A DNA stretch of 64,000 nt from Burkholderiaceae bacterium (lineage in GTDB: Bacteria; Pseudomonadota; Gammaproteobacteria; Burkholderiales; Burkholderiaceae_B): contig JANQYI010000012.1 of assembly GCA_030728985.1 (NCBI GenBank), positions 124,001 to 188,000 on the forward strand. The letters run 5' to 3'. Positions 1 through 8,673 of the stretch are shown in pieces; the stretch's first letter is position 1, and each line of letters starts with the position of its first letter. The notes beneath the pieces were generated by a model, which saw only the letters and a program-made list of their open reading frames with translations, ran no database searches and was not told where the DNA came from. Made by a program: the position numbers and the translations under genes.

Positions 1-400
1 GGGCAAGTTCACCTCTAATTTCTGGAAAGCGCTCACGGATGACCCCGGCAGTTAAAAGCGAACAGTGTTCGCCCATGTCTGACTTTTTAAATGATTCAAG
101 GATATCGATGGTCTCAGCCCGCTGGCCGACGACAATGAGTCCTTGATGACAAATTGGAATGCCGGCGAGTGGGGCGACTTCAGCCCATAGGTCTCTGGAC
201 CGCATAGCACGCCGCCAGGTGTCTCCTGCGCGTTGTCCAGTCACGGTAATAAAGCCGAAGTTGCGCACTGAGGCGCCCGTGCAATGACTATTTTTTTCGA
301 GTACGGCAACACGTAAGCCACGTTTGGCAGCCATCCAGGCGTGAGCTAAACCAACGATCCCGGCTCCCACCACCACGACATCATAATTAGTGGAGTGCAT
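1..400 (-). CDS. FAD-dependent oxidoreductase of the phosphonate-associated DAO family (N-terminal part)
   Basis: Only the N-terminal ~133 residues are in the window; the gene runs off the left edge. The protein opens with a Rossmann dinucleotide motif (VVVVGAGIVGLAHA, about residues 8-21), then LRVAVLEKN and ASVRNFGF, the pattern of glycine/D-amino-acid oxidase-like flavoproteins. It is the last visible gene of the phnCDE run and its ATG lies 14 bases inside the end of the alcohol dehydrogenase gene, so the two are translationally linked. Relatives of this family sit beside phosphonate-degradation genes and oxidise (N-methylated) aminoalkylphosphonates or similar amines; the substrate here is inferred from context only. 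Confidence 0.82.
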   Translation of the reverse strand, partial: MHSTNYDVVVVGAGIVGLAHAWMAAKRGLRVAVLEKNSHCTGASVRNFGFITVTGQRAGDTWRRAMRSRDLWAEVAPLAGIPICHQGLIVVGQRAETIDILESFKKSDMGEHCSLLTAGVIRERFPEIRGELA

Positions 401-1469
401 ACACCGATTCCGAAGTGACAAAGTTTTTGCCGCGTGTTGATTGCAGCGCCACTTTGATGCGCGCCTCAATCGCCTGGTTATCGTCACTCAACAAAATAGG
501 TTGATAGCCGAGACGAATCAGCCATTCTTGAAGTTCCCTTTCATCGTTAATGATGGGTTCCATCGATGCTCTCAAGTAAATACCAAGCTCTTCGGAAGAT
601 TCCCTCGCGATTTTGTAAACGCGGGGTAACCATTTGGCGCAGGCTTCACCATGAGACATGCCGCGCTGTGTGGTTTCTTCATAGGAAAGTGCGTGGACAA
701 GTGCTGTTTCAGTCAGTGCCATGGCTTGACCAGCCCAAAGAGCAGCCTGACTCATTTCAGCTCTTAGTGAGATGTCATGGGGGTGTTCAATTAATCCAGG
801 TAATACCCGGGTAATTTGTTGTGCGGCCGACATTGCAAACGCAAACGCTTTTGGGACACGTCGTCGGTTCCAAATAGACTCGAGTGCATGCGCGAGGGCA
901 TCGACACCGCTATCACGCGTCACCGTCCAAGGTGCGGTAAGACAGAGTTCTGGATCTATCACTGCCCAGTCTGCGGTGGCAGCGCTACCAAAAAATGAAT
1001 GTTTTGTGCCGCGTTGTAAATCCCAAAGAGTCGCAGTCGATGACACCTCGCTGCCGGTTCCTGCTGTTGTCGGCATGAGCAAGAGTGGACAAGCAATAAA
1101 TTCTCCGATGTCGCATACCCGATCCAACACCTGCGTGATAGAAGTGTTGGGCGCAAGAGCGATGCGCATGGATTTAGCTAAGTCCAGCGTGCTGCCCCCT
1201 CCAATGGCGATGAGTGTCGGTAAATCTCTGCCAGCATGACGAGACCAGAATTGATCGCGCAGACGATCCGCGACATCGATTGTCAATAGTCCATCTGGGC
1301 AATACAGGATATCTTTTAAGCGTGTCCCAAACATAGACCTCATCTCATCGATTAGTAATCTATTTGCATTGGAATGCAATAAGATCACGACGGCTCTGTC
1401 ACCGATCAATGATGGCGCAAGGTGACGCGCGCCGATACTAAAAGAGATCTCAGGTTTAGCTTCACTCAT
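387..1469 (-). CDS. Iron-containing alcohol dehydrogenase, phosphonate-associated
   Basis: A 360-residue group III (iron-activated) dehydrogenase. The NAD(P)-binding segment [11 protein letters not shown] (near residue 90), the [13 protein letters not shown] loop (near 133) and the metal-ligand segments around [18 protein letters not shown] and MSHGEA are visible. Its ATG overlaps the phnE stop codon as ATGA, so it is coupled to the transporter. Members of this family encoded next to phn transporters are usually assigned to the oxidation or reduction of phosphonate-derived aldehydes or alcohols; the exact substrate cannot be read from sequence. It is transcribed from the phnCDE promoter or from one further upstream. 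Confidence 0.88.
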   Translation of the reverse strand: MSEAKPEISFSIGARHLAPSLIGDRAVVILLHSNANRLLIDEMRSMFGTRLKDILYCPDGLLTIDVADRLRDQFWSRHAGRDLPTLIAIGGGSTLDLAKSMRIALAPNTSITQVLDRVCDIGEFIACPLLLMPTTAGTGSEVSSTATLWDLQRGTKHSFFGSAATADWAVIDPELCLTAPWTVTRDSGVDALAHALESIWNRRRVPKAFAFAMSAAQQITRVLPGLIEHPHDISLRAEMSQAALWAGQAMALTETALVHALSYEETTQRGMSHGEACAKWLPRVYKIARESSEELGIYLRASMEPIINDERELQEWLIRLGYQPILLSDDNQAIEARIKVALQSTRGKNFVTSESVYALH

Positions 1470-2281
1470 GTCACGCGACTCCGCAGATAGGCTGAAATGA
1501 CATCAATCAAGGTGACGGTACCTACTAAAATAATGAGTACCGCACATGTTTCTGCGTATTGAAAACCGCGAATCACTTCATACAAAATCACGCCAATTCC
1601 ACCAGCGCCGACCATGCCCACCACTGAGGCTGAACGGACATTAGACTCAAAACGATACAGGCAGAATGAAATCCACATCGGTAGCACTTGGGGAAGGATG
1701 CCAAAGACGATTTCAGCAATTTTTGAGCCACCCGCAGCTCGAATGCCTTCGACGGGTCTGGGATCAATCGCTTCGACGGCTTCTGAAAATAATTTTGTAA
1801 GAGTGCCTGTCGTATGTACAAATAGAGCCAGTACTCCGGCGAAAGGACCTAGACCAACCGCGACAATAAACAGCAAGGCAAATACCATTTCATTGACTGC
1901 TCGAAGTGCATCCATGATGCGGCGCAGGGGTTGGTATATCCAGGGGCGCACAACATTGGAGGCGCATAAAAAACCGAGTGGAATAGAGGCAAGAACAGCA
2001 AGTAATGTGCCCCATAAAGCAATATGAATCGTGACAATCATTTCCTTGAAATAGATACGCCAATCAAGAAAGTTGGGCGGGAAAAAGTCTTTGGCTAGTG
2101 TCACGATGTTGCCGGAGTCTCGAACGAGATCGAGAGGACGAATTTCAGCGCCTTGCCAAGCCCAAGCGAGCAAAAGAAATGCTAAGAACCAGCCTAAGTA
2201 ATAACTTAGGCTGGGTCGTTCAGCACTCGCACGGGCTTTCACCCGTTCGAGTGGGGTTGTTACTAGAAAATCAGTGGTCAT
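1466..2281 (-). CDS. phnE: Phosphonate/phosphate ABC transporter permease PhnE
   Basis: A 271-residue inner-membrane permease of the binding-protein-dependent type. One membrane span near residue 30 is followed by the transmembrane domain from about residue 80 to the end. An EAA-like loop ([21 protein letters not shown] region, near residue 180) would dock PhnC. ATGA overlaps join it to phnD upstream and to the dehydrogenase downstream. It forms the channel through which phosphonates, or phosphate and its esters, captured by PhnD enter the cytoplasm. Only one permease gene is present, so it probably works as a homodimer. Confidence 0.93.
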   Translation of the reverse strand: MTTDFLVTTPLERVKARASAERPSLSYYLGWFLAFLLLAWAWQGAEIRPLDLVRDSGNIVTLAKDFFPPNFLDWRIYFKEMIVTIHIALWGTLLAVLASIPLGFLCASNVVRPWIYQPLRRIMDALRAVNEMVFALLFIVAVGLGPFAGVLALFVHTTGTLTKLFSEAVEAIDPRPVEGIRAAGGSKIAEIVFGILPQVLPMWISFCLYRFESNVRSASVVGMVGAGGIGVILYEVIRGFQYAETCAVLIILVGTVTLIDVISAYLRSRVT

Positions 2282-3225
2282 TGAAGTTTTGCAAGCGCTT
2301 GATCAATTTCTTTAACTTTTGCGTCTTTTTCTGCTTGGCTTAGACCAGGTGCAGACATAATTTTTTGACGGTTTTTAAAGAGCTCAAGTTGACGAATTGG
2401 CTTGAGTTGGTCGTTATTGGACGCTCTGAATCCACCATAGTTGTAGATGTTTTTCAGGATCGTCTTTTCTTGAGCGTCAGTCTTGGCATAACCCAAAACA
2501 AAAGTACGTAATTTTTCTTTGATCGCCGGATCTAGATCTTTGCGCCATACAAAAGGGTCGCTTGGAATCAGTGGGCTCGTCCAAATCACACGAAGCTGCT
2601 TAAAGAGCTCAGGTTTAGTGACTTTCAAGCGTCCCATGTCTTCAGTGTTATTTGTGGCGACATCCAGTTGCTTGGCGAGCACGGCTTGAATATTGGCACC
2701 ATGGCTGCCATTGCGAACTGATTTAAAGATTGCACGGGGGTCGACCTTGCGCTCTGAGAAGATGTAATAAGTAGGCACGAGAAATCCAGATGTGGAGTTT
2801 GGATCACCAATGCCAAAATTCACATTCTTTGGATTTTTGAATACATCATCCAATGTCTTATAGGGCGAATCTTTGTGGGTGATCAGCAAAGCCTCATAGC
2901 CAAAACTACCATCGGCATACATTAATTGTGCAAAAATTTCACCGTTGGCACGATCGACAGCTTCCATCGCTGCTTTATTGCCATACCATGCGACCTGGAC
3001 TTTGTTAAAGCGCATTGCTTCAATCACTCCGGCATAATCAGTCGCATAAAAAGATTTGACTTTAAGGCCCGTTTTCTTTTCCATGTCTTTGAAAAAGGGT
3101 TCCCATTTTTCACGTTGTGCGGTTGCGGTATCTGTCGCGATAATGCCAAATGAAATTTCCTGAGCAAGTGCGATGGTGCTGGAGAGCGCCAAACAAGCTG
3201 AGAGTATAAGATTACGGATTTTCAT
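2278..3225 (-). CDS. phnD: Periplasmic phosphonate-binding protein PhnD
   Basis: A 315-residue solute-binding protein with a Sec signal peptide ([21 protein letters not shown], cut before QEISFG). The body has PhnD-type features: a segment naming the two-lobe cleft ([24 protein letters not shown]) and the [14 protein letters not shown] loop that usually holds the phosphonate group. A strong AGGAG lies just before the ATG, and phnC ends 12 bases upstream. It delivers ligand to PhnE/PhnC. The ligand could be 2-aminoethylphosphonate, another alkylphosphonate, or phosphite/phosphate; sequence alone does not decide. Confidence 0.93.
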   Translation of the reverse strand: MKIRNLILSACLALSSTIALAQEISFGIIATDTATAQREKWEPFFKDMEKKTGLKVKSFYATDYAGVIEAMRFNKVQVAWYGNKAAMEAVDRANGEIFAQLMYADGSFGYEALLITHKDSPYKTLDDVFKNPKNVNFGIGDPNSTSGFLVPTYYIFSERKVDPRAIFKSVRNGSHGANIQAVLAKQLDVATNNTEDMGRLKVTKPELFKQLRVIWTSPLIPSDPFVWRKDLDPAIKEKLRTFVLGYAKTDAQEKTILKNIYNYGGFRASNNDQLKPIRQLELFKNRQKIMSAPGLSQAEKDAKVKEIDQALAKLQ

Positions 3226-3237
3226 AGTTACTCCTAA

Positions 3238-4095
3238 TTAAGCATCAATAAGTGTTGAGAACTGCTCTACGGGACGAGGGGAGGTTAAGTAGGTATCGGT
3301 GATGATTTCTTCGGCGTCTGCGCCGTATAAGTTTTCAAGGCGTTGCGCAGAGAGATCTGAGGCTAATCCGTCATAGATCAAGCGACCTTTACGCATGCCC
3401 AGCGCACGATGACAATATGTTTGAGCGATCGAAATCTGGTGCAGACTCACGAGGAGTGTCATGCCAAGATCTTTCGTCAGCCCAAATAAAACATCCATGA
3501 CCTTTTTGGCGGACGTTGGATCCAAAGAAGCGACGGGTTCGTCTGCAAGTAATAATTCAGAACCCTTGAGAAGTGCTCGCGCGACAGCGACACGTTGCTG
3601 TTGACCGCCAGATAGCGTTGAGGCACGCTGATACGCTTGAGGTCCAAGTCCGACCTTGTCGAGACATTCCAGTGCAGCGACTCTTTCGGCTTCGGTAAAG
3701 CGCTTCAGCATGATGTCCAACGCTGATTTGTTGGATAAACAACCCATTAGAACGTTTGTGATGACGTCGAGTTGCCCGACCAAATTGAACTGTTGAAACA
3801 CAACACCAATGGTCTTACGAATGTTTCGGATATCAGGCGAGTAATTTTTACCGTTGTAAAAAGACCGACCGTTAACGATGATCGAACCCTGATCAGAATC
3901 GATCTTTTCAAGTCCGCATAGAAGTCGGATTAGCGTTGATTTTCCAGATCCAGATGCACCGAGCAATGCAACAGACTCTCCTTTCTCGATGGAGAAAGTC
4001 ACATTATCGACGGCTAGGAACTTAGCTGAACGGTTCAGGCTATGGCTATTGAAGGTCTTTGAAACATGCCTAATATCCAAAAGAGAGGCACTCAT
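3238..4095 (-). CDS. phnC: Phosphonate ABC transporter ATP-binding protein PhnC
   Basis: A 285-residue ABC ATPase. Walker A GASGSGKST is at about 46-54, the Q-loop at VVFQQFN near 100, signature LSGGQQQR at 161-168 and Walker B LLLADEP at 181-187. It energises PhnE. Its ATG overlaps the plcP stop codon (ATGA), which puts a nutrient importer under the same transcript as a lipid-remodelling enzyme. It is slightly longer than typical PhnC, with an extra C-terminal tail after the D-loop/H-loop region. Confidence 0.93.
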   Translation of the reverse strand: MSASLLDIRHVSKTFNSHSLNRSAKFLAVDNVTFSIEKGESVALLGASGSGKSTLIRLLCGLEKIDSDQGSIIVNGRSFYNGKNYSPDIRNIRKTIGVVFQQFNLVGQLDVITNVLMGCLSNKSALDIMLKRFTEAERVAALECLDKVGLGPQAYQRASTLSGGQQQRVAVARALLKGSELLLADEPVASLDPTSAKKVMDVLFGLTKDLGMTLLVSLHQISIAQTYCHRALGMRKGRLIYDGLASDLSAQRLENLYGADAEEIITDTYLTSPRPVEQFSTLIDA

Positions 4096-4904
4096 ACGAT
4101 GACCTCCTCCTCTTCGATATTCTTAATGACACTGGCTCTATAGGGCCAGTGAATGATCTTTAGTTCGCCTGAGTAGGTTTCGACAATCGCAGAAAGGCTC
4201 TCAACCCAATCACCGTCGTTGCAATACAGAATGCCGTTGATGTAACGAATTTCAGGCTTGTGGATATGTCCGCAAAGGACGCCATCGTAACCACGTCTCT
4301 TGGCCTCGTCTGTCAATATTGTTTCAAATTGAGTGATGAATGAAACGGCGTTTTTTACACGGTGCTTCAGGTATTGCGATAGAGACCAATAAGACATTCC
4401 AAATTTATGACGGAGATGGTTAAAGGTATTGTTGAGCTTTAATATCAGTGTGTAGAGCGAATCACCCAGATAGGCAAGCCACTTTGCATGTTGGATGATT
4501 CCATCAAACAGATCTCCGTGCGTGATCCAAAGCTTTTTGCCATTTAGAAGATCATGTATCGCTTCGTCGACGATGGTGATATCGCCAAATGCCATGCCGG
4601 CGAAAGGGCGAAGCGCCTCATCATGGTTACCCGCGATATAAACGACCCGTGTACCTTTTCTGGACTTTCGCAGTATTTTTTGAATGACGTCATTATGGCT
4701 TTGTCGCCAGTACCAGCCCCGTTTGAGTTGCCAACCATCGATGATGTCACCGACAAGATAAAGGTACTCGGATTCGTTGTATTTAAGGAAGTCAACTAAA
4801 TACTCGGCTTTGCAGCCCGGTGTCCCTAGATGAATATCCGAAATCCATATGGAGCGGTATCGCTCATGGCACTGCTCTGGCGTCGAAAATTCAGCTGGGA
4901 TCAT
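4092..4904 (-). CDS. plcP: PlcP-type phospholipase C-like metallophosphoesterase
   Basis: A 270-residue calcineurin-type phosphoesterase. Metal-site motifs run in order: SDIHLG (22-27), GDIIDGW (52-58), GNHDE (92-96), HGDLFD (129-134) and GHIH (212-215). The stretch GWYWRQSHNDVIQK is the hallmark of PlcP, which cleaves phospholipid headgroups to leave diacylglycerol during phosphate starvation. Generic annotation would call it a UDP-2,3-diacylglucosamine hydrolase (LpxH); the adjacent agt gene 32 bases upstream, the known plcP-agt pairing and the Pho setting argue for PlcP. It is expected at the cytoplasmic face of the inner membrane. The substrate specificity is inferred, not seen. Confidence 0.88.
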   Translation of the reverse strand: MIPAEFSTPEQCHERYRSIWISDIHLGTPGCKAEYLVDFLKYNESEYLYLVGDIIDGWQLKRGWYWRQSHNDVIQKILRKSRKGTRVVYIAGNHDEALRPFAGMAFGDITIVDEAIHDLLNGKKLWITHGDLFDGIIQHAKWLAYLGDSLYTLILKLNNTFNHLRHKFGMSYWSLSQYLKHRVKNAVSFITQFETILTDEAKRRGYDGVLCGHIHKPEIRYINGILYCNDGDWVESLSAIVETYSGELKIIHWPYRASVIKNIEEEEVIV

Positions 4905-4936
4905 ATTTAATATTGTCTCCAGTCATGATGACGGTT

Positions 4937-6169
4937 TTATGTCGGAATAATGAACTTATTGTGACAATTTGATTTTCTTGTATGTCCTTCGATGACTTCT
5001 TTGAAAATAAGCTCTGTACGGCTCACAATTTCTTCCCATGCATGCTGTCCCGCTGTGGCGATCGCGGCTTGGCCATATTCATTAATGCTTGTTTTGTTCA
5101 TGACGGTGTCCATTACACCGCTAATAAATGCTGTTTCGTTCTCGGGTTCAACGGTGAGTCCATTAACGCCGGGTTGTATGAGCTCACCCGCAGCGGCGTG
5201 GCGGTAGGCTACGACAGCGAGTCCGCTTGCCATGGCTTCGATGGTGACATTGCCAAATGTTTCGGTGAGGCTCGGAAATACAAAGATATCTGCGCTTGCA
5301 TAGTGCTGCGCGAGATCTGCGCCACGCTTTATGCCTGTGAAAATGGCATGAGGACACTGTTTTTCGAGGGTGGTGCGGCATGGGCCATCCCCAACAATGA
5401 CGAGCTTTGTAGTGGGCGCAATAGTGCGTGCTGCTTCGTAACTGCGAAGAAGAAGATCAAGATTTTTCTCTACAGCAAGCCTGCCAACCGAGATCAGCAC
5501 AATATCCTCGGGTTGAGCACCCCAAGAGGCGCGCAATGTCTCTGAGCGAAGCATCGGAGAGAAATGGGCGGTATCTACGCCTCTGGGCATGACGCTGAGG
5601 TTTAAAAATCCCTTTATATGCAATGCCTGTTGAAGCTTTGCCGTTGGAACCATCGTGCGGTCAGTTTTGTTGTGAATGCATCGCAGGTACGCCATGATCA
5701 ACGGCTCAAGAAATCCGAGCTTGTACATCGAACTGTAGGCATGAAAGTTCGTTCGAAAATCTGACGTGATGGGAATATTGAGTTCCCGCGCCGCCTGAAC
5801 AGCGGACCAACCGAGAGGACCTTCGGTCGCGACATGGACAAGGTCAGGTCTCTTCGCTATCCATCGTTTAATGAGCTTTTTCTTCGAGAAAAAGCCCATC
5901 CGTAATTCGCTATAAAGAGGTATGGGAAACGATTTGACAAGAAAGTCAGGCTTTGTCGCAGTGTTGTTTTTATGCTGCTGATCTATTAGCTGTTCTGGTC
6001 TCACAACAAAAACATGGTGATTATTTGCTCTGAGGCCACGCACTAGCATCGCAATTGTCTGCGAGACACCGTTTATTTCAGGGGGGTATGTTTCCGTGAC
6101 GACATCGATATGAAGTTTTGGGTTGCTGAGAGGAATACGCGCCTGATCGCTCCGAACTGTCCCAGTCAT
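4937..6169 (-). CDS. agt: Family GT4 diacylglycerol glycosyltransferase (Agt-like)
   Basis: A 410-residue GT-B glycosyltransferase. The acceptor-side glycine-rich loop lies at ETYPPEINGVSQT (26-38), SVGRLAVEKN begins the donor domain (227-236), and the EX7E pair is E303...E311 in SLTETFGNVTIEAMASG. Paired with PlcP, such enzymes add one or more sugars to the diacylglycerol that PlcP releases, giving phosphorus-free glycolipids. I chose the ATG at 6169 over the one at 6214: the upstream ATG lies inside a Pho-box-like site, and a GGAAT ribosome site precedes 6169. The sugar donor (UDP-glucose or UDP-glucuronate) is unknown. First gene of the minus-strand run. Confidence 0.87.
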   Translation of the reverse strand: MTGTVRSDQARIPLSNPKLHIDVVTETYPPEINGVSQTIAMLVRGLRANNHHVFVVRPEQLIDQQHKNNTATKPDFLVKSFPIPLYSELRMGFFSKKKLIKRWIAKRPDLVHVATEGPLGWSAVQAARELNIPITSDFRTNFHAYSSMYKLGFLEPLIMAYLRCIHNKTDRTMVPTAKLQQALHIKGFLNLSVMPRGVDTAHFSPMLRSETLRASWGAQPEDIVLISVGRLAVEKNLDLLLRSYEAARTIAPTTKLVIVGDGPCRTTLEKQCPHAIFTGIKRGADLAQHYASADIFVFPSLTETFGNVTIEAMASGLAVVAYRHAAAGELIQPGVNGLTVEPENETAFISGVMDTVMNKTSINEYGQAAIATAGQHAWEEIVSRTELIFKEVIEGHTRKSNCHNKFIIPT

Positions 6170-6212
6170 CTTTTTATTCCAAAATGAATTGGAGAGACTG
6201 TAGATCGCGCAC

Positions 6213-6230
6213 ATAACGCTTTGATGACAG
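6213..6230 (-). promoter_or_regulatory. Candidate Pho box upstream of agt-plcP-phnCDE
   Basis: Read on the minus strand, CTGTCAT CAAA GCGTTAT fits the 7-4-7 PhoB layout: the first half matches CTGTCAT exactly, the second at 4 of 7 positions. It ends about 45 bases before the chosen agt start. A functional phoB gene lies 7 kb away. Found by eye, not by a scored matrix. Confidence 0.45.
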
Positions 6231-6256
6231 TTCGATCAAATGCCTGCCTGTCATCA
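6222..6256. repeat. Inverted repeat between agt and the divergent Mpo1-like gene
   Basis: TGATGACAG (6222-6230) and CTGTCATCA (6248-6256) are perfect inverted copies separated by 17 bases, centred in the divergent intergenic region. Each arm contains a CTGTCAT PhoB half-site facing its own gene, so it may be a shared operator for both directions. Confidence 0.5.
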
Positions 6257-6346
6257 GAACTTAATATCTGTGTTGCACCCTACGCTTTGAAGCAAAAGTT
6301 ATTGATAACTCTTATATTAAATTTGCCTTATTTAGCGGAGTCTGAC

Positions 6347-6955
6347 ATGCAAGCACTTTTAGGACAGCTTTCTGAACAGCGTTGGGATGATCATCGTCTG
6401 TATCATCACAGTCGAATTAATCAAAGTTTGCACTTGGTGAGCGCGTTAACGTTCATCTTCGCTTACGTGATGCTATTTATCAATCCTGTGATCGCTTCTC
6501 TCGCAGCATGGCTAGTTTCGATGACTACGCGACAGGCAGGACATTTTTTCTTTGAACCGAGGGGCTTTGACTATGTCAATAACATGACGGACGAGCATAA
6601 AGAAAAGATCAAAGTGGGATACAACATTCAACGAAAAATTGTCTTAATGGGCGTTTGGGCATCGATGCCAGTTATTGCCTATTTTTATCCTACGCTACTC
6701 GAGTGGGCTGTTCCGAATGAAAAATATCACGATTTTATTGGTCTGACCGCCATGTGGTGGTTGTATTTAGGCTTAGGTGGAATGTTGTTTCGTATGTTGC
6801 AACTTTGGGTGCAGGATAGCGCGCTCAACGCGTTAGCTTGGGGAGTCAAGATCATGACGGATCCATTTCATGACGTAAAGTTGTATTACAAAGCGCCTTT
6901 CTATTTATTGAAAGGCGAGTTGATTGATCCCATGACACACGTCCATGCCAAATAA
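6347..6955 (+). CDS. Mpo1/DUF962-like small membrane protein
   Basis: A 202-residue protein with several hydrophobic segments (about 31-60, 95-120 and 135-160). The spaced histidines YHHSRINQSLH (19-29) and GHFFFE (65-70) resemble the conserved histidines of the DUF962/Mpo1 family, whose yeast member is an iron-dependent dioxygenase in 2-hydroxy fatty acid alpha-oxidation. I start at the ATG at 6347, which has GCGGAG just upstream; an open frame extends to 6221 but would carry an unlikely leader through the operator. It is divergent from agt and convergent with the aminotransferase. A role in fatty-acyl or lipid modification is inference; family assignment is by motif memory only. Confidence 0.6.
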   Translation: MQALLGQLSEQRWDDHRLYHHSRINQSLHLVSALTFIFAYVMLFINPVIASLAAWLVSMTTRQAGHFFFEPRGFDYVNNMTDEHKEKIKVGYNIQRKIVLMGVWASMPVIAYFYPTLLEWAVPNEKYHDFIGLTAMWWLYLGLGGMLFRMLQLWVQDSALNALAWGVKIMTDPFHDVKLYYKAPFYLLKGELIDPMTHVHAK

Positions 6956-6962
6956 TTAATTT

Positions 6963-8621
6963 TTATTTCAGTCGCGCTTTAAGTAATTCGAGCGCGACTG
7001 AACGCTTAATATTTTTGTTGGTTTGTTCTGCCGATATCCACCACCAGCCTTGCTCTTGCAGTTCTTTTGCCGCATTTACAAATCTTTGACTAAACTCCTC
7101 AAAGTCTGTGTCGCTAAAACCCAAATTAAAAATCAAGCGTCCTGTACCCACCCAGCTCAGCGCGATGCCATGTTTTCTCAAGTAATACTGCAGCATCCAG
7201 TTATAGCGACTCGGTACATCATAGATGACGGTCCATACGGTTGACATGGCCTCCATGCGCAAGGGAATGTTCTCTTCCTTCAAGCGCGCATTCAGTTGTT
7301 TTTTTCTGGCGCTCCAGACTTGATCAAGATTGTCATAAAGTGTGTTGATTTCAGGACGATCGAGTTGTTTGAGAAAACTATTCATGGCGCCCATTACGTA
7401 AGGGTGCGCATTAAAGGTGCCGCGGGAAAAGCAAAGGTCAGCTGGGCTGTTGTCTCTAAAGCGCTTCATTAATTCTGCTTGACCGCACAAAACACCAATG
7501 GGTAGTCCACCCCCTAAAGTTTTTCCATAAGTCGCCATATCGGCGCGAATTCCAAAGTATTCTTGAGCGCCACCTTTCGCGAGACGAAAGCCCATAAATA
7601 CTTCGTCAAAAATCAATACGATGCCGCGCTCCGTGCATACTTCTCGGACTTCTTTCAGCCAGGCGGTGTATGCCTCTCTGTCGTAATGCGCCTGACGAGA
7701 ACCGTCGACCAACATAGAGTCTGTCGGTGCAGCGCGATTGGGGTGCATGGCTTGAATGGGATTGATCAGCACACAGGCGATGTCGCGACGTCGACGCAGC
7801 ACGCGTAACGTATTTTGATGCATGTCTCGTAACGTTAATGTATCTGGCGAAGGCGGCATCGGATTGCCCGGGCCGGGTTGCACGTCATCCCACCAACCGT
7901 GATAAGCGCTGGTAAACCTGACAATTTTGTTGCGTCGTGTGTGATAGCGCGCGACTCGGACGGCCTGCATGACGGCCTCAGTGCCGGACATATGAAAGGT
8001 GACTTCATCCATGCCTGATAGTTCAGTGATGCGTCGCGCATTATCCAATACACAGGGGTGATATCCACCAAGTTGTGGGCCAAGTGCTTGGACTGTCTCG
8101 GATCCTTCACGAATGCAGTTTTTATAAAAATCCTGGCCAAATAAATTCACCCCGTACGAGCCGCTGACATCGATAAATGTTTGTCCATCAAGATCTGTCA
8201 ACCACACACCATGCGTTTCTTTGTAGAAACTTCCCGTCATCAGGTTCTTTTCAATCACCTCGCGGAACTGGAAGGGCACGCGGTATCGGCTAGTAAGCTG
8301 TAGATCGGATAGCATTTTTTTTGCTTGTGCCGTGTCAGCCAGTGAGTTTGGACTCTTCTCTCTGAGTGTCTGACTTAGGGCTAAGAATGCATTTTTTCGT
8401 TTCTCTACGATGTGTGTTGGCGCGCCATCAATGCTCAACCATTGCTTTTCACTGTATGAGTAACCGCGAATGATGCCGGCAATGCGTTTAGCCCACCGCA
8501 GATGCCCGCCGAGCCCAGGTGATTTGGCGAGCGAGAGCTGAAGACGTTGTAACAATGCAGCACCTAACCACAAGACAAGCATTGTCACAATAGTGTATTG
8601 AAGTAGTAGCAGAATTGTCAT
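6963..8621 (-). CDS. Membrane-anchored class III aminotransferase (glutamate-1-semialdehyde aminomutase-like)
   Basis: A 552-residue PLP enzyme. The N-terminus is a hydrophobic anchor (about residues 2-24), followed by a ~100-residue linker domain. The fold-type I aminotransferase domain follows: HMSGTEA (210-216), YHGWWDD (240-246), IFDEVFMGFRLAKGGAQEYFG (from 337) and the PLP lysine K367 in YGKTLGGGLPIG. It is longer than GsaB/HemL (about 430 residues), and HemL itself has no membrane anchor, so it is unlikely to serve heme synthesis. The catalytic core resembles the aminotransferase domains that act on carrier-bound beta-keto acyl chains. Placed back to back with psd, it may transaminate a membrane-bound acyl substrate; that is inference. 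Confidence 0.8.
   Translation of the reverse strand: MTILLLLQYTIVTMLVLWLGAALLQRLQLSLAKSPGLGGHLRWAKRIAGIIRGYSYSEKQWLSIDGAPTHIVEKRKNAFLALSQTLREKSPNSLADTAQAKKMLSDLQLTSRYRVPFQFREVIEKNLMTGSFYKETHGVWLTDLDGQTFIDVSGSYGVNLFGQDFYKNCIREGSETVQALGPQLGGYHPCVLDNARRITELSGMDEVTFHMSGTEAVMQAVRVARYHTRRNKIVRFTSAYHGWWDDVQPGPGNPMPPSPDTLTLRDMHQNTLRVLRRRRDIACVLINPIQAMHPNRAAPTDSMLVDGSRQAHYDREAYTAWLKEVREVCTERGIVLIFDEVFMGFRLAKGGAQEYFGIRADMATYGKTLGGGLPIGVLCGQAELMKRFRDNSPADLCFSRGTFNAHPYVMGAMNSFLKQLDRPEINTLYDNLDQVWSARKKQLNARLKEENIPLRMEAMSTVWTVIYDVPSRYNWMLQYYLRKHGIALSWVGTGRLIFNLGFSDTDFEEFSQRFVNAAKELQEQGWWWISAEQTNKNIKRSVALELLKARLK
6968..7001. terminator. Bidirectional terminator-like hairpin
   Basis: A perfect 11-base stem, TCAGTCGCGCT with AGCGCGACTGA, and a 12-base loop. 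It overlaps the last codons of the minus-strand aminotransferase gene and lies between two convergent genes. AT-rich sequence, but no clean T-run, follows on either side. Confidence 0.5.
8582..8599 (+). promoter_or_regulatory. Weak Pho-box-like site upstream of psd
   Basis: TTGTCAC AATA GTGTATT has 7-4-7 spacing with about 6 and 4 matches to the PhoB half-site. A further TTGTCAT begins exactly 33 bases later (8615). It lies inside the 5' end of the divergent aminotransferase gene. Weak evidence. Confidence 0.2.
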
Positions 8622-8635
8622 GTTTTGATATCCAT
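8618..8635 (-). other. Five-codon leader ORF coupled to the aminotransferase start
   Basis: The best ribosome site here (AAGGAG, 8646-8651) is placed for the ATG at 8635, which encodes only MDIKT before a stop. That stop overlaps the aminotransferase ATG as ATGA. It could be a translational coupler. Alternatively the enzyme starts at an upstream TTG in its own frame. Confidence 0.35.
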
Positions 8636-8673
8636 GCGAAGAGAACTCCTTTTTATACAAGTTGAATGACTAA

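Noticed and set aside
4092-4904. LpxH (lipid A UDP-2,3-diacylglucosamine hydrolase)
   Set aside because: The motifs fit the same superfamily, but the GWYWRQSHNDVIQK segment, the 270-residue length and the agt neighbour fit PlcP better.
6221-6346. N-terminal extension of the Mpo1-like protein
   Set aside because: It would translate through the inverted-repeat operator; the ATG at 6347 has a better ribosome site and matches the family start.
6963-8621. Housekeeping HemL
   Set aside because: A membrane anchor, an extra ~100-residue linker and the lipid/Pho setting do not fit heme synthesis.
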